64,000 nt of DNA, taken from positions 372,001 to 436,000 of the forward strand of contig NZ_JNZZ01000016.1 of NCBI RefSeq assembly GCF_000717645.1. Reading direction: 5' to 3'. This stretch comes from Streptomyces californicus. GTDB taxonomy: Bacteria > Actinomycetota > Actinomycetes > Streptomycetales > Streptomycetaceae. Below the pieces are notes generated by a model. It saw only the letters and a program-made list of their open reading frames with translations. It was not told where the DNA came from and did not search any database. Position numbers and translations under genes: made by a program. Shown piece by piece: positions 42,473 through 51,770 of the stretch. The stretch's first letter is position 1. The number at the start of each line of letters is the position of its first letter.

Positions 42473-43342
42473 TTGAGCGAGAATCAGAACCTGCTCGCGG
42501 AGCAGCGCCGTGCGCTGATCCTCGACGAGGTGCGCAGGCGCGGCGGGGTCCGGGTCAACGAGCTGACCCGCAAGCTGAACGTCTCCGACATGACGATCCG
42601 CCGGGACCTGGACGCGCTGGCCCGTCAGGGCCTCATCGAGAAGGTCCACGGCGGGGCGGTCCCGGTCGTCGAGGCGAGTACGCACGAGCCGGGGTTCGAG
42701 GCGAAGTCGGCACTGGAGCCGAGCGCCAAGGAGGAGATCGCGCGGGCGGCGGCCGCCCTGGCGGCTCCGGGCAGCGCCATCGCGCTCTCCGGCGGGACGA
42801 CGACCTACGCGCTGGCCCGGCACCTGCTGGACGTGCCGGATCTGACGGTGGTGACCAACTCGGTGCGGGTGGCCGACGTGTTCCACGACGCGCGGCACAC
42901 GGCCGGGGGCGGGGGCGCGCGGCCCGGGGCCGCGACGGTGGTCCTGACGGGCGGGGTGCGCACACCGTCGGACTCGCTGGTCGGCCCGGTCGCCGACCGG
43001 GCCATCGGCTCGCTCCACTTCGACGTGCTCTTCCTCGGTGTGCACGGGATCTCGGCCGAGGCAGGGCTCTCGACGCCCAACCTCGCGGAGGCGGAGACCA
43101 ACCGGCGTCTCGTGCGGGCGGCGCGCCGGATCGTGGTGGTCGCCGATCACACCAAGTGGGGCACGGTGGGCCTGAGTTCCTTCGCCGCGCTGGACGAGGT
43201 CGACACGTTCGTCACGGACGCGGGGCTGGCTCCGGAGCTGCGCGCGGAGATCGGTGAGCACCTGCCGGGGCTGCTGGTGGCGGGCGACGCCCCGGGGGAT
43301 CCGGTCGAACCCGCCGACGCCCCGCCCTCCCCCGGAGCCTGA
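42473..43342 (+). CDS. DeoR-family transcriptional regulator
   Basis: This 289-aa regulator has an N-terminal helix-turn-helix (VNELTRKLNVSDMTIRRDLD) and the DeoR sugar-phosphate sensor domain (SGGTTTYALARHL, then FLGVHGISAEAGLSTPN, and the VVADHTKWG motif). DeoR proteins usually repress catabolic genes and bind a sugar phosphate. The TTG at 42473 is chosen because SENQNLLAEQRRALILDEV is the typical family start, with GGAAGGA 12-13 nt upstream. No sugar operon is adjacent, so its target is not evident. Confidence 0.9.
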   Translation: MSENQNLLAEQRRALILDEVRRRGGVRVNELTRKLNVSDMTIRRDLDALARQGLIEKVHGGAVPVVEASTHEPGFEAKSALEPSAKEEIARAAAALAAPGSAIALSGGTTTYALARHLLDVPDLTVVTNSVRVADVFHDARHTAGGGGARPGAATVVLTGGVRTPSDSLVGPVADRAIGSLHFDVLFLGVHGISAEAGLSTPNLAEAETNRRLVRAARRIVVVADHTKWGTVGLSSFAALDEVDTFVTDAGLAPELRAEIGEHLPGLLVAGDAPGDPVEPADAPPSPGA

Positions 43343-43407
43343 CCGCACGGCCACGGTCTCGGCCCGGTCGGACGGGTCGGCCCGCCACGGTCGGGTGCAC
43401 CGGGCCC

Positions 43408-43530
43408 GGCGGGTCCGCCCGACACGGCTCGGCCCGGCGGGTCCGCCCGACACGGCTGGTTCGCTCGGCCGGGCTGGTCCGCCCGACATGGCTGGTCCGC
43501 TCGGCACGGCGGATTCGCTCGGCCCGGCGG
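43408..43530. repeat. Degenerate 18-bp tandem repeat
   Basis: Six imperfect copies of an 18-bp unit related to GGCTGGTCCGCTCGGCAC run from 43408 to 43530, with one 10-bp insertion between the first two. It fills the gap between the DeoR and SRPBCC genes. In some frames it gives Pro/Ala/Asp/Arg-rich repeats, but no start or ribosome-binding site supports a gene. Units are contiguous, with no spacers. Confidence 0.75.
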
Positions 43531-43559
43531 GCGTGCCGAGCACCCCCTAGGATCGCCGT

Positions 43560-44009
43560 GTGGCCGTCTTCCGGATCGAGCGCTTCTCCCCCCTCCCCGC
43601 AGCCGAGGCATGGCGCCGGGTGACCGACTGGGAACGGCACGCCGCGCAGGTGCCGTTGACCACGATCTCGGTCCCGACCGGGCTGCCCTCGCGGCTCGGC
43701 ACGGTCTTCGTGGCCCGTACGGGGCTGGGCCCGCTGGCGTTCGACGATCCGATGGAAGTGGTGCGGTGGACGCCGCCCGCCGGGGGCCGGGCCGGGGCCT
43801 GCCTGCTGGAGAAGCGGGGCTCCGTGGTGCTGGGCCGGGCCTCGATCGACGTGCTGCCCACGGGTTCCGGTTCCCATGTGGTCTGGGTCGAGGAGCTGCG
43901 GGTGCGGCTGGTGCCCCGGTTCGGCGATCCGCTGCTCGCCTCGGCCGGACGGCGGATGTTCGGGAAGGTCCTCGACGCCCTGCTCGCCTCGCCCGGCGCG
44001 GACGCGTAG
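43560..44009 (+). CDS. SRPBCC (START-like) family protein
   Basis: This 149-aa protein fits the SRPBCC/polyketide cyclase-like fold: RIERFSPLPAAEAWRRVTDWERHA is the usual opening, and LRVRLVPRFGDPLLASAG with a long C-terminal helix is the usual end. It probably binds a hydrophobic ligand; no enzymatic residues can be assigned. It starts with GTG at 43560. No strong ribosome-binding site is seen. Confidence 0.75.
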   Translation: MAVFRIERFSPLPAAEAWRRVTDWERHAAQVPLTTISVPTGLPSRLGTVFVARTGLGPLAFDDPMEVVRWTPPAGGRAGACLLEKRGSVVLGRASIDVLPTGSGSHVVWVEELRVRLVPRFGDPLLASAGRRMFGKVLDALLASPGADA

Positions 44010-44219
44010 GCAGCGGACCGGAGCCCGGCGCGGGCGCGTGAGGACGGGCGCGTCCCGGCCCCGGCGCGGACGCGTGGGCAGCGGGACCGCGAGCCGGGCG
44101 CGTGAGCGGCGGGCGCGAGGAGGCGTACGCGCGCCGTGCACGCCGGTGGTGTGACCGTCACACGATTGACTCGTTTGCCGGTAGGACACCTCGCCACGGC
44201 CCCGGAAGGCACCCCGCTC

Positions 44220-46241
44220 ATGCCGATCGTCCCACCACAGCAACGGCCCGACGTACGCCGCGACCGCACCGACGTGCGGCGGGCCGAGGCCGCCCTCGTG
44301 GAGCACTACCCCCACCTGGTGCGCCTCGCCTACGTGGTGCTGCCGCCGGGGCTCGGCCGTCACCGCCGTGTGCTGGCCGCCCACGCCGTCGTGCAGCGCG
44401 CGCTGCCGGCTGTCGGCGGCGGTGCGCCGACGGCGCGTGTGCCCGCCCAGTCCCGCCGGAGCAGCCCCACCGGCGAAGCGACCGGTACCGACAGCGGCAC
44501 CGGTACCGACACCGGTACCGCGTACGGATGGATGCGGCTGCGGGTGCTGCGGACGGCGCTGGCGTACGAGCGGCGGCCCCGCTGGTGGCCCGGACGGCTT
44601 CCGGCACCGGCGGCGCTGCGTCCGACCGTGCCGGTGGTGTGGGGGCTGCGGCTCTTCCCCCGGGCGGGCGGCGTCGACGAACTGGCCCTGGACCGGGCGC
44701 TGTCCCGGGTCGACGGGGCGGCCCGGGCCGCGTTCGCCCTGCAGGTGCTGGAGGGGCTCGACGCGTCGGCGGTCCGCGATCTGCTCGCGCGGGCGGCGGT
44801 GGACGACCCGGCCGACGCGGTACGGCGGGCGGCCGGACTGGGGAGCCCGGACCGGGACGGGGCGCGGGCGATGCTCGGCTCCGGCGAGTTCGACCCGTGC
44901 ACGGTCCAGACGCGCCCGAGCGACCTGCTGCGGCGCAGGCAGCGGGTGCGCGCGGCGGCGGTCGCGGCGGCGCTGTGCGTACTGGCGGGCGGCCTTGCGG
45001 TCGCCGTCGAGGAGAGCACGCGGGCGACGGGCGCGGACCGGAGTCCGGCGGGTGCCCTGGCTCCGGTGCTCGACCCGGCGAAGCTGCTGCGGACGGCGGC
45101 CGAGCAGTGGGCGGACACCTCGCGCGTCGACTTCACCGCCTGGCCGGCCCGGGGCGGGCGTACGAGCGATACGGAGTTGCTCGGCCGGGCGCTGCGGGCC
45201 TGGGCGGAGCCCCCGGGTTCGGTGCGGGTCTCCGCCACGCCGGGTACGGGCACCGTGCCGCCCGTCGAGCCGCCCCGGCTGCTGTTCGCGGGCGAGGTGG
45301 ACGGCGCGGCCGTCGTGCTGTTCCACGACAGCGCGGACCGGGTGGTGCGGTACGCGGAGCCGCTGTCCGGGACCGGCGGGGCGGCGCTCGACTTCGCCCG
45401 GACCGACGACGCGGACGTGACGACGGGCGGGGCGGTCGTCATCGGCCGTACGGGCGACGGCGCGCGGTTCCTCCTCGCCCCCTGGATCGCCGAGTCCACC
45501 ACCCGGGACCTGCTAGCGCCCGACACGCCGGGCCGGCCGCTGGCGGTGGGGCGTGACGGGGTCACGGCGGCGGTGCCCCGGCCCGCCCTGGGCGGTGCGT
45601 GCGACGCCTGGCCGGTGCTCCAACTGCGGTCCTCGGAAAGGATCGTGGAGAAGCACGCGTTCCTGGTGACGGATCTGGGCGATCTGGCCCCCGTCCATCT
45701 GACGTACACGCCGAAGCCCGGGCGGGGCGCCCCGGCCCGGCAGCCGCGCGAGGCGACGGGTCCCGAGGCGCTGCTCGCCTGGGCGCGTACGGCGTGCTCG
45801 CTGCGGACCCTGTCGGCCGCCGGGGTGCGGTCGGTGAACAACTGGGCCTTCGCCGAGCAGAAGCTGCCCGAGGGCGGGGGCCCGGCGGACTGGCTGTGCA
45901 CCCGGGCCGAGACGTGGCGGGGTCCGGGCCGGGCCCTGGTGCAGTTCCTCCCGGCCGCCGCCTCGCCCACGGAACCGGCCACGGTCGTCGCGGACCGCGG
46001 GGACACGGCCCTGTGCGGCCGGTTCGGGCAGCACGTCCTGGCGGGCACCCATTGGAAGGCGCCCTCGGGCCGGTGGTACGTGCTGGCCGCCGGGAGCCGG
46101 GCGGTGACCCGTATCGAGGCGAAGGGCGCGGTACGCGGCGCGGCGGACGGAACGGCCTTCGCCGTGCGGGCGCCCCGGGACGCCGAGGTGGAGCTGACGG
46201 CGGCGGTGCGCGGCGGAGGCACGCTTCCGGCGGTGTACTGA
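44220..46241 (+). CDS. Membrane protein with sigma-factor-like N-terminal region
   Basis: This 673-aa protein has a cytoplasmic N-terminal part of about 240 residues, one transmembrane segment (about residues 250-270, AAAVAAALCVLAGGLAVAV) and a large external C-terminal domain. The cytoplasmic part includes ALVEHYPHLVRLAYVVLPPG and AARAAFALQVLEGLDASAVRDLL, which look like remnants of sigma-70 regions 2 and 4. A helix-turn-helix is not convincing, so it may be a sigma-derived or anti-sigma-like protein. The ATG at 44220 has GAAGG ten nt upstream; an in-frame GTG at 44151 is possible. Confidence 0.6.
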   Translation: MPIVPPQQRPDVRRDRTDVRRAEAALVEHYPHLVRLAYVVLPPGLGRHRRVLAAHAVVQRALPAVGGGAPTARVPAQSRRSSPTGEATGTDSGTGTDTGTAYGWMRLRVLRTALAYERRPRWWPGRLPAPAALRPTVPVVWGLRLFPRAGGVDELALDRALSRVDGAARAAFALQVLEGLDASAVRDLLARAAVDDPADAVRRAAGLGSPDRDGARAMLGSGEFDPCTVQTRPSDLLRRRQRVRAAAVAAALCVLAGGLAVAVEESTRATGADRSPAGALAPVLDPAKLLRTAAEQWADTSRVDFTAWPARGGRTSDTELLGRALRAWAEPPGSVRVSATPGTGTVPPVEPPRLLFAGEVDGAAVVLFHDSADRVVRYAEPLSGTGGAALDFARTDDADVTTGGAVVIGRTGDGARFLLAPWIAESTTRDLLAPDTPGRPLAVGRDGVTAAVPRPALGGACDAWPVLQLRSSERIVEKHAFLVTDLGDLAPVHLTYTPKPGRGAPARQPREATGPEALLAWARTACSLRTLSAAGVRSVNNWAFAEQKLPEGGGPADWLCTRAETWRGPGRALVQFLPAAASPTEPATVVADRGDTALCGRFGQHVLAGTHWKAPSGRWYVLAAGSRAVTRIEAKGAVRGAADGTAFAVRAPRDAEVELTAAVRGGGTLPAVY

Positions 46242-46454
46242 CCGTGCGGGGCCGGCATGCGGGGGCTGCCGTACGGGGGGCGTCGCACCACCCGGCGCTG
46301 CCGACCCGCCCGGGGCCGCACGGGTTCGCCCCGCCGCGGCGGGCCGTCGCGCCGCTCCGGACCGCACCGGAGGGCGTCCGGCCCCGGGAAGCCGACGCGG
46401 CCGTACGGAGTGCCCGACCGGTCGTACGCGCCGACCGGTGCCAGACTCGGACAT

Positions 46455-48047
46455 ATGACGGATCGTGACGACGGCTCTGACGACAACTCCGGCCACCTGA
46501 AACTTCCCGACGCCCCCGTGCGCCCCGACGGTTCGGCTCCGCGCTGCCTGGTGACCGGGGCGACCGGCTACATCGGCGGGCGGCTGGTGCCCGCCCTGCT
46601 CGACGCCGGCTACCGGGTGCGCGCCCTGGCGAGAACTCCGCAGAAGCTGCGCGACTACCCCTGGGCCGACCGGGTCGAGGTGGTGCGCGGCGATGTCACG
46701 GACGCCGATTCGCTGGCCGAGGCGATGCGGGACGTCGACGTGGCGTACTACCTGGTGCACGCGCTCGGTTCCGGTGCGGACTTCGAGGAGACCGACCGCC
46801 GGGCCGCCCGGAACTTCGGCGAACGGGCGCGGGCGGCCGGAGTGAGCCGGATCGTGTACCTGGGCGGGCTGACCCCGTCCGGGGTGCCCGAGCGCGACCT
46901 GTCACCGCATCTGCGCTCCCGGGCCGAGGTGGGGCACCTCCTGCTGGACTCCGGGGTGCCGACGGCGGTGCTGCGCGCCGCGATCGTGATCGGCTCGGGT
47001 TCCGCCTCCTTCGAGATGCTCCGGTACCTCACCGAGCGGCTGCCGCTGATGGTCACCCCGAGCTGGGTGCGGACCCGTATCCAGCCGGTGGCGGTACGGG
47101 ACGTCATCCGGTACCTCGTGGGGTGCGCCTCGCTGCCGGCCGAGGTGAACCGGGCCTTCGACATCGGCGGTCCGGACGTCATGACGTACCGGGACATGAT
47201 GCAGCGCTACGCCCGGGTGGCGGGGCTGCGGCGCCGGCTGATCCTGCCGGTGCCGGTGCTCACCCCGACGCTCTCCAGCCGCTGGGTCGGCCTGGTCACC
47301 CCGGTGCCCAGCTCCATCGCCCGGCCGCTCACCGAGTCGCTGCGCCACGAGGTCGTCTGCCGGGAGCACGACATCAAGGAGTACGTCCCCGACCCGCCGG
47401 ACGGGACCATCGGCTTCGACCGGGCGCTGCGCCTTGCGCTGAAGCGGATCCAGGAGGCGCGGGTCGACACCCGCTGGTCCAACGCCTCGGTGCCGGGCGC
47501 GCCGAGCGACCCGCTGCCCACCGACCCGAACTGGGCGGGCGGCAGCCTCTACCGCGACGAGCGGGAGCTGGTCGTGCCGGTCGGCCCGGAGGCGCTGTGG
47601 CGGGTGATCGAGGGCATCGGCGGGGAGAACGGCTGGTACTCCTTCCCGCTGGCCTGGGCGGTGCGCGGCTGGCTGGACCGGCTCGTCGGCGGGGTGGGGC
47701 TGCGGCGCGGCCGGCGGGACGCCCAGCACCTGCGCGTCGGCGACTCGCTGGACTTCTGGCGGGTGGAGGAGATCATCCCGGGCGAACTGCTGCGGCTGCG
47801 GGCCGAGATGCGGGTGCCGGGGCTGGCCTGGCTGGAGCTGTCGGTACGGCGCGACGACCGCGGCCGCACGGTGTACGGGCAGCGCGCCCTGTACCACCCG
47901 CGCGGGCTGCCCGGCCACGCCTACTGGTGGAGCGTGTGGCCCTTCCACTCGGTGGTGTTCGGCGGGATGGCACGCAACATCGCCAAGGCGGCCGAAGAGG
48001 AGGAGAGGCGGCGCGCGGCGATGGCCGACAGTGGTACAGACAACTGA
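46455..48047 (+). CDS. NAD(P)-binding SDR-type protein fused to DUF2867-like domain
   Basis: This 530-aa protein has an N-terminal atypical SDR / NAD(P)H-binding domain with the GATGYIGG dinucleotide motif (residues about 34-41), followed by a DUF2867-type domain (DPNWAGGSLYRDERELVV, PVGPEALWRVIEGIGG). The layout is common in actinobacteria as a predicted NmrA-like oxidoreductase. Its substrate is not known. The ATG at 46455 is chosen since the sequence before it is Arg-rich out-of-family. It is followed 59 nt later by an SRPBCC gene on the same strand. Confidence 0.88.
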   Translation: MTDRDDGSDDNSGHLKLPDAPVRPDGSAPRCLVTGATGYIGGRLVPALLDAGYRVRALARTPQKLRDYPWADRVEVVRGDVTDADSLAEAMRDVDVAYYLVHALGSGADFEETDRRAARNFGERARAAGVSRIVYLGGLTPSGVPERDLSPHLRSRAEVGHLLLDSGVPTAVLRAAIVIGSGSASFEMLRYLTERLPLMVTPSWVRTRIQPVAVRDVIRYLVGCASLPAEVNRAFDIGGPDVMTYRDMMQRYARVAGLRRRLILPVPVLTPTLSSRWVGLVTPVPSSIARPLTESLRHEVVCREHDIKEYVPDPPDGTIGFDRALRLALKRIQEARVDTRWSNASVPGAPSDPLPTDPNWAGGSLYRDERELVVPVGPEALWRVIEGIGGENGWYSFPLAWAVRGWLDRLVGGVGLRRGRRDAQHLRVGDSLDFWRVEEIIPGELLRLRAEMRVPGLAWLELSVRRDDRGRTVYGQRALYHPRGLPGHAYWWSVWPFHSVVFGGMARNIAKAAEEEERRRAAMADSGTDN

Positions 48048-48106
48048 CGGTCCGACCGCTATCGTGTGCCCGGCCCGCACGCCGCAGACCGCCGGAGGTG
48101 TACGCG

Positions 48107-48586
48107 ATGACCCGCCGACTCCGTACCGTGGAAAGGGAGTTCGCCGAGTCCGCGCCAATGCGGCTGGTGTTCGCCGCCGAGGTCGCCGCACCGCCGGATG
48201 TGGTCTACCGCGCCCTCGCCGACGAGGTCGAGTCCTGGCCGTCCTGGTTCACCGCCGTCGTCCGGGCCACGCCCACGGACGGGGGCGCGGGCCGGGAGGT
48301 GCGGCTGCGGGGCGGAATCGTGGTCCGCGAGACGATCATGGCCGCCGAGCCGGGCGCCTGTTACGCCTACCGGGCGGACGCCTCCAACGCCCCGGGGCTG
48401 CGGGCCCTGCTGGAGGAGTGGCGGCTCACCCCGGAGGGGTCCGGGACCCGGGTGCGGTGGACCTTCGCAGCCGACGGTACGGGGCCGTTCCGTCTGGCGC
48501 TGAGCCTGGGGCGGGCGGGGGTGGGCCGGTCCTTCCGGGACGCCGTGCGCCGCCTGGACGCACGACTGGCGGCCCGGACCCCCTAA
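48107..48586 (+). CDS. SRPBCC family protein
   Basis: This 159-aa START-like domain protein begins MTRRLRTVEREFAESAP and contains PPDVVYRALADEVESWPSWF, the typical SRPBCC opening helix pattern, followed by alternating strands and a long C-terminal helix (FRDAVRRLDARLAAR). It probably binds a hydrophobic ligand. GGAGGTG seven nt before the ATG fixes the start. It probably forms an operon with the SDR/DUF2867 gene upstream. Confidence 0.82.
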   Translation: MTRRLRTVEREFAESAPMRLVFAAEVAAPPDVVYRALADEVESWPSWFTAVVRATPTDGGAGREVRLRGGIVVRETIMAAEPGACYAYRADASNAPGLRALLEEWRLTPEGSGTRVRWTFAADGTGPFRLALSLGRAGVGRSFRDAVRRLDARLAARTP

Positions 48587-48588
48587 GG

Positions 48589-49020
48589 GCTGTCCGACAA
48601 ATGACGACCCCGTGGGCTCGCGGAGCCAGAGGATCAAGGAAGCCCGGTCAACTCCGGCACGGTAGCGGTCGCCGGGCTTGTCGAACCGGGTCGCGATCGC
48701 GCGGAACTGCTGGAGGCGGGCGAAGCATCGTTCGACGACGTCGCGGTCACGGTAGGTGACCTTGTCCAAGGCCGACGGACGGCCGCCGAGGGCTCCGCGC
48801 CGGTGGCGGTTCGCCGCCTGGTCGCTGGGGGGCGGACGGCACCTGGGCACGGTTGCTGGAGCACACTCGGGTCCGCGATGACGCGGTGGGGTCCGCAGCC
48901 GCCACAGCCCCCGTCGACCACCTGCCGGTGATCACACCACGGACGGCCGCGTCCGTCCGCCTGCGGCAACAGGGGCCGCATTCGCCCCCATGCCGCATCC
49001 GTCAACCCATCTCGACCTGC
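48589..49020 (-). mobile_element. IS5-family transposase remnant
   Basis: On the minus strand the N-terminal piece LTDAAWGRMRPLLPQADGRG with DHRQVVDG (49020 to about 48900) and the C-terminal piece RDVVERCFARLQQFRAIATR with FDKPGDRYRAGVDRA (about 48780 to 48600) belong to an IS5/IS112-type transposase. About half of the usual 270 residues are missing and the pieces are in different frames, so it is inactive. GGGCTGTCCGACAAATGAC (48588-48606) may be one terminal repeat. The matching end was not found on the other side, which adjoins the methyltransferase start. Confidence 0.75.
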
Positions 49021-49059
49021 CACGAGAGCAGTTATCAGACCGGCTATAGAGTCCTGCCC

Positions 49060-49689
49060 GTGGCACATCACCAGGACGAGATCAGGACGGCCTACGACGG
49101 CGTCGTCGAGCTGTACGCGTCGCTGTTCGCAGACCGGCTGGAGACACAGCCCTTCTCCCGGGCCATGATCGGCACCTTCGCCGAACTGGTGCGCGCGACA
49201 GGCAACCTGCGGGCAGCGGACGTCGGGTGCGGGCCCGGACACCTGACAGCCATGCTGCACGAACTGGGCCTGGACGTCTTCGGACTCGACCTCGCCCCCG
49301 GCATGGTCGACCACGCCCAGCGGGCCCATCCGGCGCTGCGCTTCCAAGAGGCGCGGATGGAATCCCTCCCGATCGAGGACGGCGCGCTCGGCGGCGTTCT
49401 GGCCCACTACTCGATGATCCACACCCCTCCGGGTGAGCTGCCGGAGCTGCTCGCCAAACAGGTACGCGTTCTGGCGCCGGATGGCCTGCTCCTGGTCTCC
49501 TTCTTCGGGACCGACGGACAAGAACCGGTCCGGTTCGACCACAAAGTGGCGCCCGCCTACAGCTGGCCGGTGGATCGCCTCGCCGAACTGCTGGGCGCTG
49601 CCGGGCTCGATCCCTTCGCCCGGCTGCTCCACGATCCGGCCTCTGATCGGGGTTTCCTCGACGCCCATCTGCTGGCCCGACGCTCGTAG
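49060..49689 (+). CDS. Class I SAM-dependent methyltransferase
   Basis: This 209-aa methyltransferase has motif I AADVGCGPGHLT (about residues 50-61), the acidic residue in FGLDLAPGM and a motif IV-like GVLAHYSMIHTPPGEL. The frame is open upstream into the transposase remnant; GTG at 49060 is chosen because the family begins with a short helix such as HHQDEIRTAYDGV. There is no ribosome-binding site. A TATAGA sequence 12 nt upstream may give a leaderless or nearly leaderless message. The gene is intact despite the IS remnant right before it. Substrate unknown. Confidence 0.85.
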   Translation: MAHHQDEIRTAYDGVVELYASLFADRLETQPFSRAMIGTFAELVRATGNLRAADVGCGPGHLTAMLHELGLDVFGLDLAPGMVDHAQRAHPALRFQEARMESLPIEDGALGGVLAHYSMIHTPPGELPELLAKQVRVLAPDGLLLVSFFGTDGQEPVRFDHKVAPAYSWPVDRLAELLGAAGLDPFARLLHDPASDRGFLDAHLLARRS

Positions 49690-49819
49690 GGCCTGCCGGG
49701 CAATACCCGCCGGATGTCGGCGCATACTCGGACTGCCAGATCGACGGACGCTCGCTGATCCACCGGGAATTGCGGGACACCCCTCAGGCGGGTCCGGCGG
49801 ATTCTGACCGGCCCGCCGG

Positions 49820-50953
49820 TCAGCAGGGCCAGGTTCCGGTGGTGAGGAACGTGTCGATGGCGGCGGTGTACGGGGCGATGTCGAGGCCCTGCTCCTCCAG
49901 CCAGGAGTCGGAGTAGTACTTGTCCAGGTAGCGGTCGCCGGGGTCGCACAGCAGGGTGACGACGCTGCCCCGCTCGCCCTGCTCGACCATCTCGGCGATC
50001 AGCTTGAACGCGCTCCACAGGCCGGTGCCCGTGGAACCGCCCGCCTTGCGGCCGATGGCCCGTTCCAGAGCGCGGACGGCGGCGACGCTGGCGGCGTCGG
50101 GGACCTTCATCATGCGGTCGATGGCGCCGGGCACGAAGCTGGGCTCCATACGCGGGCGGCCGATGCCCTCGATGCGCGAGCCCCGGTCGCTGGCGGCGAG
50201 CGGGTCGTGGTTGGTCCAGCCGTCGAAGAAGCAGGAGTTCTCGGGGTCGGGCACACAGACGCGGGTGTCGTGCTGGAGGTAGTGCACGTAGCGGGCGATG
50301 GTCGCGGAGGTGCCGCCGGTCCCGGCGGTGGCGACGATCCAGGCGGGCTCCGGGAAGCGCTCCAGGCGCAGTTGCTGGTAGATCGACTCCGCGATGTTGT
50401 TGTTGCCGCGCCAGTCGGTGGCCCGCTCGGCGTAGGTGAACTGGTCCATGTAGTGGCCGCCGGTCTCGGCGGCGAGCGCGGCCGACTGCTCGTACATCGT
50501 GCGGGAGTCGTCCACGAAGTGGCACTGTCCACCGTGGAACTCGATCAGGCGGCACTTCTCGGGGCTGGTGGTGCGCGGCATCACGGCGATGAACGGGATG
50601 CCGATCAGCTTCGCGAAGTACGCCTCCGACACGGCGGTCGAGCCGCTGGACGCCTCGATGACCGGCTTGCCCGGGCGGATCCAGCCGTTGCAGAGCCCGT
50701 ACAGGAAGAGCGAGCGGGCGAGGCGGTGCTTCAGGCTCCCGGTGGGGTGCGTCGACTCGTCCTTGAGGTAGAGGTCGATGCCCCACTGCTCGGGCAGCGG
50801 GAAGCGCAGGAGATGGGTGTCGGCGGAGCGGTTGGCGTCGGCCTGGACCTTGCGGACGGCCTCCTTCAGCCAGGCCCGGTACTCCGGGTCGCTGCGGTCG
50901 ACGTCGACGGTGGCCCTGGCTCCGTGCCCGGCCGCGCTTTCCGTGGTGTCCAT
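49820..50953 (-). CDS. PLP-dependent cysteine synthase family protein (Cds1-like)
   Basis: This 377-aa fold-type II PLP enzyme has Lys75 in [12 protein letters not shown] as the PLP-binding residue, the [13 protein letters not shown] substrate loop and a Gly-rich phosphate loop ([12 protein letters not shown]). Similarity to Rv3684/Cds1 suggests L-cysteine desulfhydrase activity (cysteine to H2S, pyruvate and ammonia). A true CysK would have a TSGNTG-type loop, which is altered here to SSGSTA. Length is normal. The ATG at 50953 is followed by an Ala/Gly-rich start. No cysteine biosynthesis genes are adjacent. Confidence 0.85.
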   Translation of the reverse strand: MDTTESAAGHGARATVDVDRSDPEYRAWLKEAVRKVQADANRSADTHLLRFPLPEQWGIDLYLKDESTHPTGSLKHRLARSLFLYGLCNGWIRPGKPVIEASSGSTAVSEAYFAKLIGIPFIAVMPRTTSPEKCRLIEFHGGQCHFVDDSRTMYEQSAALAAETGGHYMDQFTYAERATDWRGNNNIAESIYQQLRLERFPEPAWIVATAGTGGTSATIARYVHYLQHDTRVCVPDPENSCFFDGWTNHDPLAASDRGSRIEGIGRPRMEPSFVPGAIDRMMKVPDAASVAAVRALERAIGRKAGGSTGTGLWSAFKLIAEMVEQGERGSVVTLLCDPGDRYLDKYYSDSWLEEQGLDIAPYTAAIDTFLTTGTWPC

Positions 50954-51198
50954 GGGCCCGCTCCTGTCGGTCGTACCGCTCGGTGCTCGATCGGTGGTCC
51001 TGCCTCAACGATAGGCCCCCCACCTGCACAAACGGTCACTTGGAGGGTCCATAGCCCTGCCTTTGGGGACGGCGCCCGGGGGCTGCTGCGACAGGCGGTG
51101 CGCGCGGGTCGCGGCCCGCTTCCGGGCCCCCTGGCGGACCGGCCCGCGGCCGTGCACACTGCACAGCAGGAGAGGTGACGAAGGGGGGCGAATCCGCG

Positions 51199-51516
51199 AT
51201 GGCGGACGTCGAGTTCAGTGCGTCGGGGGTCAGGATCGAACGGTTCACAAGATCGCTGACCAGGGCCGGTCAGGTGGTGGTGAAGGACGGCCGGCTGTCG
51301 CTCCTCACGAGCAACGGGCGCGAGATCGACAGCGCCCCCGTGGGCACGGTCAGCGCGCGGAAGTGGTGGTTCATCGCGGCGGATTCCGTCATCGCCCGGG
51401 TGAACGGGGTGCGCTACCGGTTGACGATGGGGCAGCGCAGCCGCAGACGCGACGGGGCGGCTCCCCTGCGGCGCTTCCTGGAGACGCTGCGCAGCGCACG
51501 CGGCCGCCGGGACTGA
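51199..51516 (+). CDS. Conserved hypothetical protein
   Basis: This 105-aa protein has a beta-rich N-terminal half (VEFSASGVRIERFTRSL, VVVKDGRLSLLTSNG, ARKWWFIAADSVIARVNG) and a basic helical end. It looks like a small PH-like or SH3-like domain, but I do not recognise the family. The ATG at 51199 has AGGGGGG ten nt upstream; an in-frame GTG at 51175 with GGAGAG directly next to it is too close. No obvious partner. Confidence 0.65.
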   Translation: MADVEFSASGVRIERFTRSLTRAGQVVVKDGRLSLLTSNGREIDSAPVGTVSARKWWFIAADSVIARVNGVRYRLTMGQRSRRRDGAAPLRRFLETLRSARGRRD

Positions 51517-51610
51517 CTAGGTGCGGTACGCGGGGCGGCGGACCGGGTCCGGGGCCGCCGCCCCGCGCCGCGAGTTGCGGAGCACGACCCGCTGGGCCAC
51601 GCTGGTCCCA

Positions 51611-51638
51611 TGTCACTGATGGTGCACCATCGGTGACA
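51611..51638. promoter_or_regulatory. 28-bp operator-like palindrome
   Basis: TGTCACTGATGGTG faces CACCATCGGTGACA with a single mismatch and no loop. It lies 94 nt after the hypothetical gene and 133 nt before the RsbW-like ATPase. The sequence lacks a T-run and is less GC-rich than local terminators, which favours a protein binding site over a terminator. Confidence 0.5.
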
Positions 51639-51770
51639 GAGCGGCCCCCTCCACGGACCGGGTCGCGCGACACGAGCAGACACGACAAGAGCAGAGCGGA
51701 TGCGGCGGTCAGTCATCCGCCGGCTCCGTTCGTTTCTCTTCTTCCGGACCTATTTCGGGGAGTCGCAGCC

